A stretch of DNA of 64,000 bases from Metaphire vulgaris (GCA_018105865.1 CM030843.1:997001-1061000), one strand, 5' to 3'; counted from the first letter of the stretch, positions 48,396-61,201 are shown. The notes: generated by a model not told the origin, from the sequence alone. A program made the numbers and translations.

Positions 48396-48499
48396 TATAA
48401 TGAGGATTCTCAAAACTTTTCTATAAATTTTTCACATAGAGAGCTTCTATAAAATGATGATGGTGATGGTGATGGTGATGGTGATGGTGATGGTGATGG

Positions 48500-48546
<47 letters not shown>
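48280..48546. repeat. (AAT)n, then (GATGGT)n/(GAT)n arrays
   Basis: AAT/GAT array at 48280-48397, about 55 bp of unique DNA, then about eight GATGGT hexamers followed by about 14 GAT units. Confidence 0.93.
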
Positions 48547-48751
48547 GCTAATTTCTGATTAAGTAAGAGTGGACACACGTGGAATTGATGTCGACAACAA
48601 CTTTCAATCTAGACAGAAATATGCGCAGAGACCCGACGTCGTGGCGCGGGGGCAGTGGCGCCACCTAGACTCCGGCAGAGCAATTAGCCGGCTACGTGTC
48701 CAATATCGATTAAAGTATTCTTAGAAAGTAGTTCGTTCGCTGCCTCCTTAC

Positions 48752-51562
48752 CTTATTGAGTTCCGGCCTTTTCTCTTTCCACGTATCCTCTCGCCTTAGA
48801 TTAAATGAGTTCCGACTAACCAGCGGTAATTCGCCGCCGCCGCCGGCTTCCTGCACCGAGAGACCGGTTCGCCCGTTGTCCCCTCCCACTCCTTCCCCCT
48901 CCCCCTCACCCTCCTCTCCCTTGTTAGGGGCGGTCGTTGACCTCTCCTTTCCACCTGCCTTGACGTCACCTTCGCCAAAGGTCTGGCAGGTAACTTTCTC
49001 TCGGGGCGGCTGCTTCCAGTCGAACGCCCTCTCGTCCTCCTCCTCCTTCTTATTCTTTTTCTTGTTCTTCTTGTTTCCGTTCTTTCGCCTCTCCTCCTTC
49101 CGGACGACAACGATGACGACCATGATGACGGCGATGGCGACCAATATGGCGGCCAATATGATGGCCAGCATGACGGCCATGTTCTCGTTGGCCAGAATGC
49201 TTCCGTAGTGACGGTCGACGGTGGAGGGGTGGGGGATGGAACCGCTGACCAGGACCCGGAATTCGGCGACGTTCGACAGCGGAAGCAGTCCGGAGTCCTG
49301 AGCGACGACCAGCAGGAGGAACTCCTCGTGTTCGACGGACGTCAGGTCGGCGTTTACCTTGACGATCCCGGTCGTCGGGTCGAGCGAGAACAGGTTCCGG
49401 GCGTTTCCCTTCGACAGAAAGTAGGTCAGGTTGGCGTTCGACCCAAAATCCGGGTCGACGGCCTTGACCTGCGCAACGGAGTAACCGACCGGGGCCATGT
49501 TCGAAACGGCAACGGTTTCGTTCCTGGTCGACGGATAGCGGAAGCGAGGCTTGTTGTCGTTCACGTCGGTCACGTGGACGACGACCTTGGCCGTGCCCGA
49601 GTACCTGTGGTCGGTGACCGGTCGGACGCCGGCGGTGAAGGTGTAGACCGGTCGTCCTTCGCGGTCGAGCGGTTCCTTCGTCACTATCAGACCGGAAACG
49701 CCGTCGATGTCAAACAGGTGGGCGACGTCCTTCTTCGGGTCCAGGAAATAGTAGAACCTGTCGAAGGGCGCGGCGTCACGGTCCACTGCCTCGACGGTTC
49801 CGACCTTCGTTCCGCTCGGCTGGTTCTCCGTCACGGCGAACACGAACTGGTTCTGAACGAAACCCGGTTTCTCGTCGTCCTCGTCGAGGATCTTCAAGGT
49901 CACTTGGATAGACGACGACCTTGACGGACGACCTCCGTCCTCGGCAAAAACGTCGAAGACCAGGTCTTCCATCTTCTCCCTATCGAGGGCAACCTTCGCG
50001 GTTATTATTCCGGTCGTTTCGTTGATGTCCAGAAGGTGTTTGACAGAGTCGTTCAGCCTGTAAACGATGTCTCTGTTTAGTCCATGATCAAGATCGAACG
50101 CCTTCACTCTCCCTAGCTCCTGTTCCGGTGCATTGTTCTCGAGGACCTGAAAGGACGCGGAATCGAATTCGAACCTCGGATCGTGGTCGTTTTCGTCGGA
50201 CACCTCGATTCTCAAGGTCGCTGCCGACGTCAAGGCCGTCTCGCCGTGGTCGTGGCAGGTGATGGTCACGCGGTAGCCGGCCTTGGTCTCGCGGTCGAGA
50301 CGCTGCGCGGTGACGATCTTGAACTCGGTCGAGAACATCCGCTGGAGGTCGAACACGTCGTCGTCGATGGAACAGGTCGACCGGCCGTTCTCGCCGCTGT
50401 CCGGATCCAGAACGGACACGTGGGCGACGAACTCTCCCGGATCGGCGCACTCGGCGACGATCGCCGCCTCTCCGTCGCCGGTCAGGGTGTGGACGCTGAT
50501 GCCCGGCGGGTTGTCGTTGACGTCCTCGACGCGGACGACGACGGATGCGTGGGACGGCAGCGAGTCCTGGCCCTGGTCGGACGCCGTCACGGACAGCAGG
50601 TGGATCCCGACGGTCTCGAAATCCAGTTCCCGCTGTAGGAAGATCCGTCCGGAGTCCCGGTCGACCGAGAACAGGTTGCCGTACTCGTGGGCGGTGTGCT
50701 TGGAGAAGTCGTAGACGACCTGTCCGTTCCTGCCGATGTCCCGGTCGGTGGCCCTCACCTGGAGCAGCGACGTCCCCACCGGAATGTCCTCCCGGACGCT
50801 GATCTCATAGGACGCGTTGTCGAACTCCGGGTTGTTGTCGTTGGCGTCGATGATGATCAGGTCGATGACTATACTTCCGGTCAGTCGGGGGTCACCGCCG
50901 TCGACGGCATAGACGGTCACGCGGTGCCTGTCCTTGACCTCGCGATCCAGCTTCCGGACGAGAACCAGTCTCAGGTCCGTCTCGCCGTCGATCGTGTTCC
51001 GCCGGCGCAGTTCGAAGTGTCCCTGAGCGGGAACGATCTCGTACGACCGGATCCCGTTCTTGCTGCTGTCCATGTCCCTCGGCGCCGGAACGACGAACCC
51101 GCTTCCGGTCTCGGACGCCTCGGACATCTGGTGGACGAGTCGTTCTTCCGGAAACGCCGGAGCGTTGTCGTTCGTGTCCATGATCTCCACCTCGACCTTG
51201 ATGATCTCGAAGAACTGGATCGGCTTGACGGCCACGTCGAACTTGACGACGCACTCTTCCATCCGCGGACATATCCGCTCGCGGTCGACCACCTGGACGG
51301 ACCGGACTAGTCCGGTCGTCTCCTCGACGGCGAAGAAACGCCGGTCCGGTTCCGGTTGGATGAGAAAGCTGAAGCGCAGCGACTCGAGCACCGTCCGATT
51401 GTAACGGCGGTCCAGCCGATGCTCGGTCACGAGGTCCCCGATCAGGGTATTGGGCGGAAACTCTTCCGGAAAATACCAGTTGATGAAGTTGTCGTCCAGT
51501 CGCGCGACGATGACGTCACCGACAATCAGCGTGACGTACGTCAAGATGGTGCCGAGCGTCAT
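48752..51562 (-). CDS. Protocadherin, large first coding exon (7 cadherin repeats, membrane span)
   Basis: The frame starts at ATG 51562 with a signal peptide (residues 1-20, ending VIVA). Six cadherin boundary motifs follow: DTNDNAPAF (129), DANDNNPEF (239), DVNDNPP (347), DENDHDPRF (456), DEDDEKPGF (560) and DVNDNKPRF (666). A seventh repeat ends near 774. These bind calcium between repeats in homophilic cell adhesion. Residues 796-820 are the membrane span. A Lys/Glu-rich cytoplasmic start follows. After K937 the DNA reads AATAAG then GTAAGG, a strong donor in phase 0, so the 13 further codons in the open frame to 48710 are intron. Seven repeats and one large exon fit the delta-1-like protocadherin plan. 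Linkers 4 and 5 (DENDH, DEDDE) deviate from DxNDN, which may weaken calcium binding. The exon is GC-rich against AT-rich flanks. Confidence 0.93.
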
Positions 51563-52803
51563 CTCGATACTTTTCAGTTTTGGTCGATGTTGTCAAATAT
51601 TATAGATGGCGCCACAAATCTGGAACAGCAAATAAACCGTGTTAAAAGTGGCCGTGAAACTGTCATTATGATCGGCAACGCATTTCCCAATGTATAGGCA
51701 CTTGTTGGTTTTTATACGGACGCGTCTATAAACAAACACAACACATACACTTCACTAATGTCAAATCCGATAGCAAACCCCGGATGAGGAAAGATGAGCC
51801 ATACGCCCATCGTCTTTTGACGGACGTGACTTTAAAAATGGACACAACAATACACATTTCCTAACGCCGTACATCGACTTCCTTATGCATTTATATAGCG
51901 CACGCTGTACCTACACAGGCGCTTGTACTGTACGGCGAAGGGAGTGTGTATCGATAGCCACGAGTGGACGATGACGTAACGACCACCAGCGCCGGACAAT
52001 GGACGCTAATGATGTCCAACAAGAACGATGATCTAATGAAAACGAAGACTATTGTGGTTGTGCTTACGTCTAAATAGGGGAGAAAGAGAGACGGAGGAGG
52101 AGGAATACGGGAGGAATAAGAGGAAAAGCAGAGCGGAAGAATTTTTCCATAGCATCGTACTGCATGAATAAAATACACGGTTTCAAATTCCGACGCAGTA
52201 AAAAGCGCTTTATTGCCCTTCCTTGCTTCCGTACGTAATATAATCGCGTAAGCCTTACAAAAAAAGCAGCGTAAAGAAGAATAATAATTATATTATCCGT
52301 TGCAACCGTCGGTACGGTGGCGCATAACGGCACGTTCCATGGTCACGGGGCGGTAAATAGGCGTCGAAGAGTTTATCCTTCGCACGCCGCGCTACGGCCA
52401 CAGCGTCTCGTTTTAATTTATACGGCGCCTTTGTTTGTGCAGCGCCGGCGCCGAAAAGCGCCGCGATCTTGTAGCGCATGATTCTGCGCCAATTGAAGCC
52501 GGTCGACGTCGCTGTTGACTTTCCGTGATTCCCAGGTCGGTTGCGCCGCGCGCCGAGACCCGACTTCGCTTCCCAGGACCCGGCAAAAGCGCCGCCGCCG
52601 CCGCCGTCGTCGCCGTCGGCCCGGAAATGAAGCCGAAACTAAGAAGAGGAAGAAGAAGACGACGTCGATCGGCAGACGGCGCTGCGAATTACTTTGCAAC
52701 GGGGGGCGGGGGGAGAAAAGTCGCCGAAATAAGGAAATGGGACGGATGGAAGGGGATGGGGTGGGTCCGGGTGGGGTGGGGTGAGTGGGGGCGGGTGGAA
52801 AGA

Positions 52804-52848
<45 letters not shown>

Positions 52849-53602
52849 TCACCCTCATATCGCAATCTCGGCGACGGTGTCAGTTCGTGACAGGGCTCCC
52901 ATTATCACTGTCACGGGCGAAACGACGACGTCGACCGATTGATGCCGAAACATGCCGCATAACGACGGCCCCGTTCTGACCCCCGATACCGCGTTCCCAA
53001 CCCCTCCACGCCTCATCCTCCGGGCCCCCAGTCGACCGATTCGGGTCACAACTCCACCGCTACAAAAATAATACGGGGTCGGATTCACTCGTTTGCGCGC
53101 CTGTGTGCGTGTGTTTATCTCTGTGTGTGTTTGTTTGTGTGCGTGTGTGTGAGGACTTTATCAGTCCGGTGACCTGTTTCCTGGTCTTATGGATTGGATT
53201 GGAGAGAAGGGGGGTTGTTGGACGTGGAGCGAACAGGTTGGTTGGTTGGGATATATGGTGTGGGGGAGGAGGGAATTGGGTGAGTGAAGGAAGATAGGGG
53301 GAAAGCGGATCGGGGAGGGGAAAGGGGCTGTTAAATGGATATCAGAATGATTCGGAATCTTCGTGTAATTCGATTTCCGCCGAGAGACATCGATCAAGTC
53401 GAATCCAGATCAGTGATTTGTATTTAAGTCTTTGTAAGTAAGTAGGTAAGAGTTTTAGGACTTTCGACGTTTGGTTCGATCATAGATCGGTTTTTTAACC
53501 GTCAAATGATTCGGCAAAACACATCCCATTCGACATTGCATCCACCTGTCTGTCTGCGTACACTTGTGTCTCTCTATATGTCTGTCTGTCTGTCTGTCTG
53601 CC

Positions 53603-53647
<45 letters not shown>

Positions 53648-53872
53648 GCTCTCTCTATCTGTTTTTCTGGTTGAAGATTCATAAGTTGTTGATTGTGGCT
53701 GGTCAATTCAAAGATAACTTTTAGCAGTAATTCAACGCATGTCGTTGACGTAGAAAACGTTAAATTAAAGTAGAAACCGTGTTTTTCGACGTAGAATAAA
53801 AACGTAGCAGGCGTTTCTTGCGCATCTTCTGAACAACGTGCTGATAATTTAATGCGTAGAATACATTCGAAG
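51563..53872. other. Upstream region of the protocadherin exon
   Basis: No exon recognised. The part at about 52300-53090 is GC- and CpG-rich (GAC triplets at 52805-52841), as expected near a promoter, but no start site is identifiable. Also present: GT-rich DNA at 53100-53150 and a TGTC array at 53580-53647. A 'tttatatagcgc' motif lies at 51890. Confidence 0.45.
53580..53647. repeat. (TGTC)n microsatellite
   Basis: About 17 TGTC units, with one TGCC. Confidence 0.95.
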
Positions 53873-54184
53873 CAGTGGCGTAGCCAGGGTGCTTGGGGTT
53901 AAAACCCCCCTTTGGCTGCCGAAAACAGAATACTTTTAACGAGTTTCTATGCATTTTTAACTTTTGGACGCGATTTTGGGGGTCAAAATGCCCTTGGCTA
54001 CCTGGCCATAGAACATAACGGGTTAAGACGTGGCGACTTTTTTTGCTTGTCAGCACCAGGAAGGAAAAAAAGACAATTAGATTACCTTTTTTGCTTATCA
54101 AGATTTTTTCGAAGTTGGTCATTGGGTCAAAACCAAAATCCAACCGGACCAACCCCCCTTCCGGAAATCCTGGCTACGCCACTG
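53873..54184. mobile_element. 312-bp hAT-like MITE, family A
   Basis: Ends CAGTGGCGTAGCCAGG and CCTGGCTACGCCACTG form a perfect inverted repeat. The flanks ATTCGAAG and ATTGGAAG match in 7 of 8. The interior is the fullest copy of family A. Frames of about 100 codons in it are not supported as genes. Confidence 0.9.
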
Positions 54185-54192
54185 ATTGGAAG

Positions 54193-54556
54193 AAATGTCT
54201 GCCGATAATTCACTGGAATCAGTTTCTCTCGAATGCTAGCGTGTTCATCAGCTCAAGCAATGTTACGAAGACACCGGGGACATCACGAAATCTCCGCGGA
54301 ATAGATCCACGGGAAGTCCGCAGGAAGATCTTAGATCTCATATAGAACTTTGATCACACGTTCAATCCATTCTAAAACCTCCTTCCCTCTCTCACCTGCT
54401 TTCTTCCTCTTTCTTTCATTCCCTACCTTCCTGTCTGTCTCTCATCATTTGTAAATAAAGTTAACGAGTTTTGGGGAAGGTGATATTAGTTATTAACGGC
54501 CAAGACCCATAAGCATTGAAATTTAATTTTTACAGCACGGGGGTTCGAACAAGGTA
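54193..54556. other. Non-coding stretch
   Basis: I see no gene or repeat of note. Confidence 0.5.
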
Positions 54557-54732
54557 CAGTAGAACTTCGATATAACGGACTCGGTTAGAGCGTACACTTG
54601 GTTAAAAAGTACCGCAATGTACTGTCCCATTTGATGCGATACAGTATTGGATGATATTGAATATTACGTACTTCCGATATAAAGTACTAAATTTTACAGA
54701 CTCATTAAGTACGTTATAACAAAGTTCAACTG
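54557..54732. mobile_element. TA-duplicating MITE, copy 5
   Basis: Ends CAGTAGAACTTCGATATAACG and CGTTATAACAAAGTTCAACTG are flanked by TA. The interior matches the family. Confidence 0.82.
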
Positions 54733-54883
54733 TACGCACAAAGTCCTTTAATTTTTTTAGGCTAAAAGGTAAGTTTCGAATCGGATGATTATTGCCTGCT
54801 AATATTGTACAGTACAAACCTATTAAGCGGTAGAACATAACGACACAGCGATAGCTAGTTGGGTAAAAGCTCCTGTTATAACA

Positions 54884-54889
<6 letters not shown>

Positions 54890-54942
<53 letters not shown>
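54890..54942. repeat. (CT)n microsatellite
   Basis: About 26 TC units. Confidence 0.95.
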
Positions 54943-54946
<4 letters not shown>

Positions 54947-55243
54947 GGAAATTAGTGGATCTCGAACATTCCGATATTTCTCGGGAAAATCCGTTTCGAA
55001 AAACTCGGCAATCATGCGGACATTCGTGAAGTGCTAAGGAGAATAATTCGATTCACCAGAAATTAATCTGAGCTCCGTAAAGAAAACGCATGCAGGACTT
55101 ATCGACGGATTCACCCACTGCCCCGCCCACCCACCCCACCCCACCCCACCTCCTTCCCCAATCCCCAATCTTCCTCACCTTCTTCTCGTCTCGATCCGAA
55201 AACATCGTTGCTTTTCATTATGTATTTATTCTCTCACGAATGA

Positions 55244-55254
55244 GAAAGAGAGAC

Positions 55255-55321
<67 letters not shown>

Positions 55322-55395
55322 GAGAGAGATAAATAGAAAGAGAAAGAGAGAGAGAGATAAAGAGAAAGAGAAAAAGAAAAAGAAAGAGAGAGAGA
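55244..55395. repeat. (GA)n-rich compound array
   Basis: GA units with AGAC, GGGA, GATAAA and AAAG interruptions. Confidence 0.93.
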
Positions 55396-55636
55396 CTACT
55401 ACGATGGTACTACAGGTCGTCTGATCACTCGTACTGCGTGTATCATAAAATCACACTCGTTCGACGGGGGAACAGAGGATCGGGGAGCGGGGGGAGTGGA
55501 GGGAGGAGGCGGAGGGGCGAGGAAGGCAGGCGGTCGGCGAGAACAGCGCGCCTTTGCTCTTCCGTTTAACCCCCCAGGGATCGGTTTCGCTCGTTCGACG
55601 ACAGACACGCGATCCGGTAAATTAAAAGTCTCCGTT

Positions 55637-55639
<3 letters not shown>

Positions 55640-55714
<75 letters not shown>
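55640..55714. repeat. (GAAA)n microsatellite
   Basis: About 18 AAAG units. The Lys-Glu-Arg-Lys frame comes from it. Confidence 0.96.
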
Positions 55715-55715
<1 letters not shown>

Positions 55716-56140
55716 GAAGCGATCCTGAAAATTTTATAACTCCGGAATCATCATCATCATCGTCGTCCGGATCATCGGCGCCTCTGACACCGGATTAAGT
55801 CCGACCGACCGGCGCTAAGTCCGCCCCGGATTCCGCGGATCTTTTCGGTAAGACCGACCGGTCGCCCCCTCCCGCCCCGACGACGACGACGACGACGACG
55901 ACGGTGTCCGAGGGATTCTATCGTTGCTAGTGACGAGAGTTTACTGTCTGTCGACGGCGACTGTGACACGTTCAGTCGAAATACTTCATCGTTTAAAACC
56001 GGGAATAAAGGCGCTGTATAAGTCGCAATGATAATCGCTTTGTTGCCGTTTAAGACTGCGTTCAAGACTCAGAACCCTCCCCTCACCCACCCACCACCCA
56101 CCCACCACCCACCCACCACCCCCACTCGAACACAGTAAAG

Positions 56141-56174
<34 letters not shown>

Positions 56175-56571
56175 GTTCAGACGTTTTTATATCTGTCATA
56201 TCTGACCTTTGTGAATTCGCCCGATCATTTCGAAGACATCACTTCACTTTTATAATCGCGATTCTGGTGCGTTTCAATCAACCGATAACCGCATAAATCG
56301 CATTCTACGTGGAAGCTTACGTGTAGAGTCTAGACAGGAAGCTCTGTCAGAAGGAAGCGATGAAAGTAAAAGCGAATGAACGAAGGAAGAAATAAACGAA
56401 CGAATGAATGAATGAACGATGGAGGGTGTTAACTGGGAGTTGGCAAACGTAGAAAACGTAGAAAAATATTTTAACGAGGGTTTTACGGCCACCTGTCTCC
56501 GCGAAACCTAAATATTCTATAGACTCAGAACTCCTCCACCCCCCCCCCCACCACACTCCAATACAATAAAG

Positions 56572-56583
56572 ATCATCATCATC

Positions 56584-56636
<53 letters not shown>

Positions 56637-56637
56637 A
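56572..56637. repeat. (CAT)n microsatellite
   Basis: About 21 ATC units with one TTC. Confidence 0.95.
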
Positions 56638-57180
56638 TTCTTATAAGTCTTTGATCTTTGCCGATGCTTTTGAGTATAGAAATCAGTGTCGTAAAATTTC
56701 AAATGTCTTTTCCTCACTCTCGCTTATCTTCGAATAAGTTCATAGAGCTGAGACATCGTTTAGCAGCCAACATAGAGACGTTTAGCGGGTCACCATAGAG
56801 ACGACGTACAACGAATTCGCCTTCAGGCGCCACAGATCCCCCCCCCACCGCTAGTTTATAATAAATTCTATGATTTCGGCCAGGATTTACGTGGAATCGG
56901 ATAAATTCGTGCATGTGCGATCACAACATAAGGAAAGAACTAGGAGAAGAACGAGGAACACATTGAGTCGATGACGTAACGTTCTTCAGTCGCAGCTTTC
57001 GAAGACAAAATGAATTTCAATGGCGTTTTCTTCCATCGATTGACGACGTCTCCGTTGACATGGCAACCGCCCGCGTCAAGTGGATCGTGTTTCTATGGTT
57101 TTCTCATTACATTCTATGCAACGACAGTCGTCAAAAGCTCGCTTTGTTTCTATGCATATCACGACCCCCTGTCGGCAACT

Positions 57181-57296
57181 TTAATAATAATAATAAGAAT
57201 AATAATAATAGTAATAATAATAGTAATAATAATAGTAATAATAATAATAGTAATAATAATAGTAGTAATAATAATAATAATAGTAATAATAATAAA
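57181..57296. repeat. (TAA)n with regular TAG variants
   Basis: Mostly TAA triplets with a TAG every three to five units, giving a higher-order pattern. Confidence 0.93.
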
Positions 57297-57998
57297 TTGC
57301 ATTAATAATCGAGTGGTGTGAGAAAGAGAGGGACAATTAGGTAGGAAGAGAGAGAGAGAGAGAGAGAGAGAGACTGAATATTACCGTATTATCTGAATAA
57401 TTATTTCTGCTGAAAGATCCTGACCCGATCTACCACTCAGATGGCCCTTCGGCATTTCCTATTAAAACACGAAACTCTTATTTCAGATTTTTCCCTCACC
57501 CCACCCTCTCCCTTGTCCCTCACCCCCACCAACTCTGCATCCATCTCCCCCCTCCTCCTCCCCCTCCCTCCTCCCTCCCTCCCTCCCTCCCTCCCTCCCC
57601 CTCCTTTCCCCCTCCTCCCTCCCCAAACGCGTCTCAGTTAGTGATGCGGCGTCAGATTCATCACGTGACGTGCCGAGTGACGTCATTAGGCGCCTTCGCG
57701 CCGTTTCCCCCCACCCCCGCCCCCGGGGCGTAGGCGCCATCGATGCGTAACATCTATGCCGTATCGGCAGTCTCGTACGATGTGTCACGTGATATAGCTG
57801 ATGTCTTTAACTTTGTTGCACTAATGAGACGACACGTGACCCTGCTTCGAACGAGATCAGATATGAAGCCGATAAGACGGAGTTAATAACAGATAGGTAC
57901 AAATACACGTAACGTGCTTAGCTGGGTCTGTAAAATTTAGTACGTAATATTCGAGGCACGTTGTCTCAAATCCAACGCCATCCATGCAACACTGTAGC

Positions 57999-58063
57999 GC
58001 ATCACACGGGACCGTACATTGCGGTTCGTTATAACCGAGTGCGTTGTAATCGAAGCTCTACTG
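57999..58063. mobile_element. TA-duplicating MITE, half copy
   Basis: Only the right half is present: GTTATAACCGAGTGCGTTGT followed by AATCGAAGCTCTACTG and TA. The left end is missing. Confidence 0.65.
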
Positions 58064-58278
58064 TAGTAGAGACAGCGATGTTGACTTAGAAGATACAGTA
58101 GGTCTATTATCGCGACAGTTAACGAGTTGGGTTTTTTCCTTCTTCGCAATTTCCTTTGCACCTGTGGTCGACTTCGTGATGACGAAACGACTTGGAAATG
58201 TTCCTACCACTAGAGGCTTTCGAAGAACGTTCTATGAATGGCGAAAGTTCCAATATTTTTGGAGTTTCGAAGTGATGT

Positions 58279-58435
58279 CAGGGGTGTAGCGACAGGAGGG
58301 TTATAACGGTTTATATACCCCCCTCCCTCAAAAAAAGAAAATCAGACTACCTTAATTTTTAATGTGTTTTTAAAGATTTATACCCCAAATCACATTATAC
58401 CCCCCCCCCCAATCAAATTCCTGGCTACGCCCCTG
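58279..58435. mobile_element. 157-bp hAT-like MITE, family C
   Basis: Ends CAGGGGTGTAGCGACAGG and CCTGGCTACGCCCCTG have the exact octamer AGTGATGT on both sides (58271-58278 and 58436-58443). The interior is shared with 24683-24845 (inverted) and 63709-63901. Confidence 0.9.
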
Positions 58436-58443
58436 AGTGATGT

Positions 58444-58697
58444 ATGTTTAGGCTGGGACGCCAACTAATATATCCATGGAAACGCTCCCCATATAGCCTA
58501 CTCCTAGTAGCAATTTCAGATTCAGAAACAGGTTGTCTTACATTTGTGGTGAGTTCACTGTAAATTCTAGTCTTGAACTTCTATAGCGCCACTTCCTAAT
58601 GCAAAGAGGTTATTTTTACAGTGGCTAAAAATAACTGTCAATTTTCTTTTTTTGCGGGCGGGGGGGGGGTCGGGTTATGAATTGTGAGTCTCGTTTA
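58444..58697. other. Non-coding spacer between MITEs
   Basis: No gene. A G tract lies near 58660. Confidence 0.5.
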
Positions 58698-58889
58698 CAG
58701 TAAAGACTCGTTATAACGGAATCAGTTATAGCGTATGTTCGGTTATAACGTACCATAATGTGCGGTACTGTGCGAATGCGCTACCCTTTTTGGCTGGTAT
58801 TGGATATAACGAACCTCGGATGATATAACCGTTATAACGTGCTACATTTTAAAAAAAACCTCTAAGTACGTTATAGCGAAATTCCACTG
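58698..58889. mobile_element. TA-duplicating MITE, copy 6
   Basis: Ends CAGTAAAGACTCGTTATAACG and CGTTATAGCGAAATTCCACTG are flanked by TA. The interior matches the family. Confidence 0.8.
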
Positions 58890-58891
58890 TA

Positions 58892-59280
58892 ATTTCAGTT
58901 AATCCAAACTCTTCTATTAACTTCCCGCCTTCACGAATGATATATTTTCTAATCTGTGCCGAAGATCTGTGTTTAAAAACGCCGTGATCTTGTTTTCAGC
59001 GAATGGCGTAATAGTGAACGCCCGTTTTTTTTACTGAAAAACAACCGTTGGAAATTTAGGCGATTAAATTGGGCACCGACGCCGGGAGAGGGAGAGGCAG
59101 ATGGGCGTCGAAGTCAAATCACGTGACAGTAAATACCAACCCAACTATTCGCGCTATATAAATTGGCAATTAAACTATACGTTACGTTGTGTGAACGCTT
59201 GGGATCGCATGAAACCAGTCGGGAATTAAAACATAAAATAAATTAATGTCATACTACGGAGTAAATTATGTAGTAAAGTA

Positions 59281-59283
<3 letters not shown>
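58892..59283. other. Non-coding stretch
   Basis: No gene recognised. It includes a 'gcgctatataaat' motif at 59150. Confidence 0.5.

Positions 59284-59330
<47 letters not shown>
59284..59330. repeat. (TA)n array abutting the left end of a transposon
   Basis: About 23 TA units directly joined to the transposon terminus TTAGGGTGCCAAT. Confidence 0.95.
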
Positions 59331-59334
<4 letters not shown>

Positions 59335-61201
59335 GGTGCCAATGAGTACCATGAGGAAAAAAAAGTTGTTGATTTTTTAAAGTCTCACCCTCTGAAATTG
59401 TTCCCTTCTATATAAGAAAGCAAAATGCAAAGTTTTAACAAAATGTGTAAATATTTAGTGGTTGCACAATGCTGTTGAAACAATGCCTTATTCGCATCAA
59501 ACTTGCTTAGAACTAGAATCAGTAACAATGTGTCAAGTTCGCATCACAATTAAAAGCGTAGTTTTCATTTGATGGCCTGGTTGGTCCTCCAGGCTCCAAC
59601 ACAGGGATGGTATCATGGTAAACTGTTACCGGAGCTAACAGGCAAGGATACAGTAGATCGACTAGCTGTCATTGTGTCAGGCGAAGGTATTATGAAACTG
59701 CTTGGTGTTCCTAAGATCCCAAACGGCACTGGAGAAGCGCAGGCATCAGCAGTGTTCCGTTTGATTGAAGAGTGGAAACTCACAAACTGCATTCATTCGA
59801 TGTGTTTTGATACCACAGCCACTAACACTGAAATTAAGGCTGGTGTCTGTATATTGCTGCAGCAGAAACTTCAGCGAGATCTCCTCCCTTTAGACTGTCG
59901 CCATCATGTCCACGAGCTCATTGTTGCCAGAGTGTTTGACTTGTTGATGGGCTGCTCGAGTGGGTCTAATACCAAATTATTTGAAAGATTTTCTAAAGCA
60001 TGGAATCATATGATTGTTCTAAGTATGAAGTGTGACTGAAGACAGACACCTGATTTTACACTTTGAAATTATAAAAGGCGACCTGCTTGGATTCATTTGC
60101 CAACAGCTGCAATTATTTCATCCCAGAGATGACTATGAAGAATTTCTGGTGCTCACCTCGCTGTTTCTGGGTGATGATACTGCTAGCAACAACCCCAACA
60201 TTCATATCAATGCACGTGGTGCATACCACAGGGCATGCTGGATGGGCAAAATACTATACGTGTACAGCTTAAAGACCTACCTGTTTCGATCACATTTCAG
60301 ACTTACAGCAGGAGAATTGGCAGGTCTTCAACAGTTCAATTTGTTTGTTGTGAGAATCTATCTCAAGGCATGGTTTACCTGTACCTTGCCTTCAGCTCCT
60401 GGGAATGATCTACAATTGCTGAAGGATCTCGAAGTATATTGTTCAACAAATGATGCAGTTGCTGACGCAGCAATGAAAACGTTCAAGCGTCACTTATGGT
60501 ATCTGTATGAACAACTTACTGGCTTGGCTTTCTTCGATTCTCAGTTGCCTGCAGCTGAAAAGGCAAACATGGTCTCTGCTCTGTCAAACGGAGATTCTAG
60601 TCCTCTGGCTCGAATTACCTTAAAAGACGTGCACATTGGAAATAAGCAGCCGAGTCACTTCGTATCTGCCAACACCAAACATTTCTTTGCTTCGATGAAC
60701 ATTTCGACAGATTTTCTGTCTCTAGATCCATCCATTTGGGACAGTAAAGAATCATATTTGGCAGCTCAGTCACGTGTCAGGGAGCTGAAAGTTGTAAACG
60801 ATGCAGCATAATGCGGTGTTGCCCTAATCCAGACATTCAACTCGACGCTGACAAACCAGGAAGAACAAAAGCAATACTTACTACAAGTCGTTGAACTTCA
60901 TCGAAAACAGTTTCCACTACCAAATAAAAATGTTATTGATCAGCAGCTTAGCAGTCACTGACACTGATACTTGACAGTTTCTGAAGCTAAATGATGTATG
61001 TACGACGTTTTGTACGTTAATAACCATTAATGACATTGCGTTACTATTAGCTGACAACATTTTGATTTTCAAGGTCGCTGTGCAACCCCTAAATACATCA
61101 TAATAATGGTAAAAATTTTCATGGGTTATTCATTTGTGCATATGAACAAAATGCAAGGTGTGAGACTTTAACAATTCTGAAATTTATTTTTTATTGGCAC
61201 T

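Larger units (their letters stand above)
47332..48709. other. Intronic or intergenic stretch without a recognised exon
   Basis: It would lie inside the protocadherin intron if the tail exon assignment is right. It holds TA (47793-47848), AAT (48280-48397) and a GATGGT hexamer array passing into GAT (48454-48546). Confidence 0.5.
54733..57998. other. Non-coding, simple-repeat-rich stretch
   Basis: No gene recognised. Besides arrays listed separately it holds GAC (55879-55901), CCACC (56085-56125) and CAT (56144-56174). A related 'actcagaactcc-cccacc ... aaagatcatcatc' phrase pairs 56068-56174 with 56523-56637, a diverged duplication. A C/T tract lies at 57490-57630. Confidence 0.5.

Noticed and set aside
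48710..48751. Last 13 codons of the protocadherin open frame (VRRQRTNYFLRIL)
   Set aside because: They lie after a strong GTAAGG donor, so I treat them as intron read-through.
49208..49924. Long plus-strand frames (also 50183-50714, 50687-51310)
   Set aside because: Antisense shadows of the GC-rich protocadherin exon.
57010..57321. Short frame MATARVKWIVFLWFSHYILC as a signal-peptide exon
   Set aside because: Hydrophobic start, but no donor follows before the TAA array.
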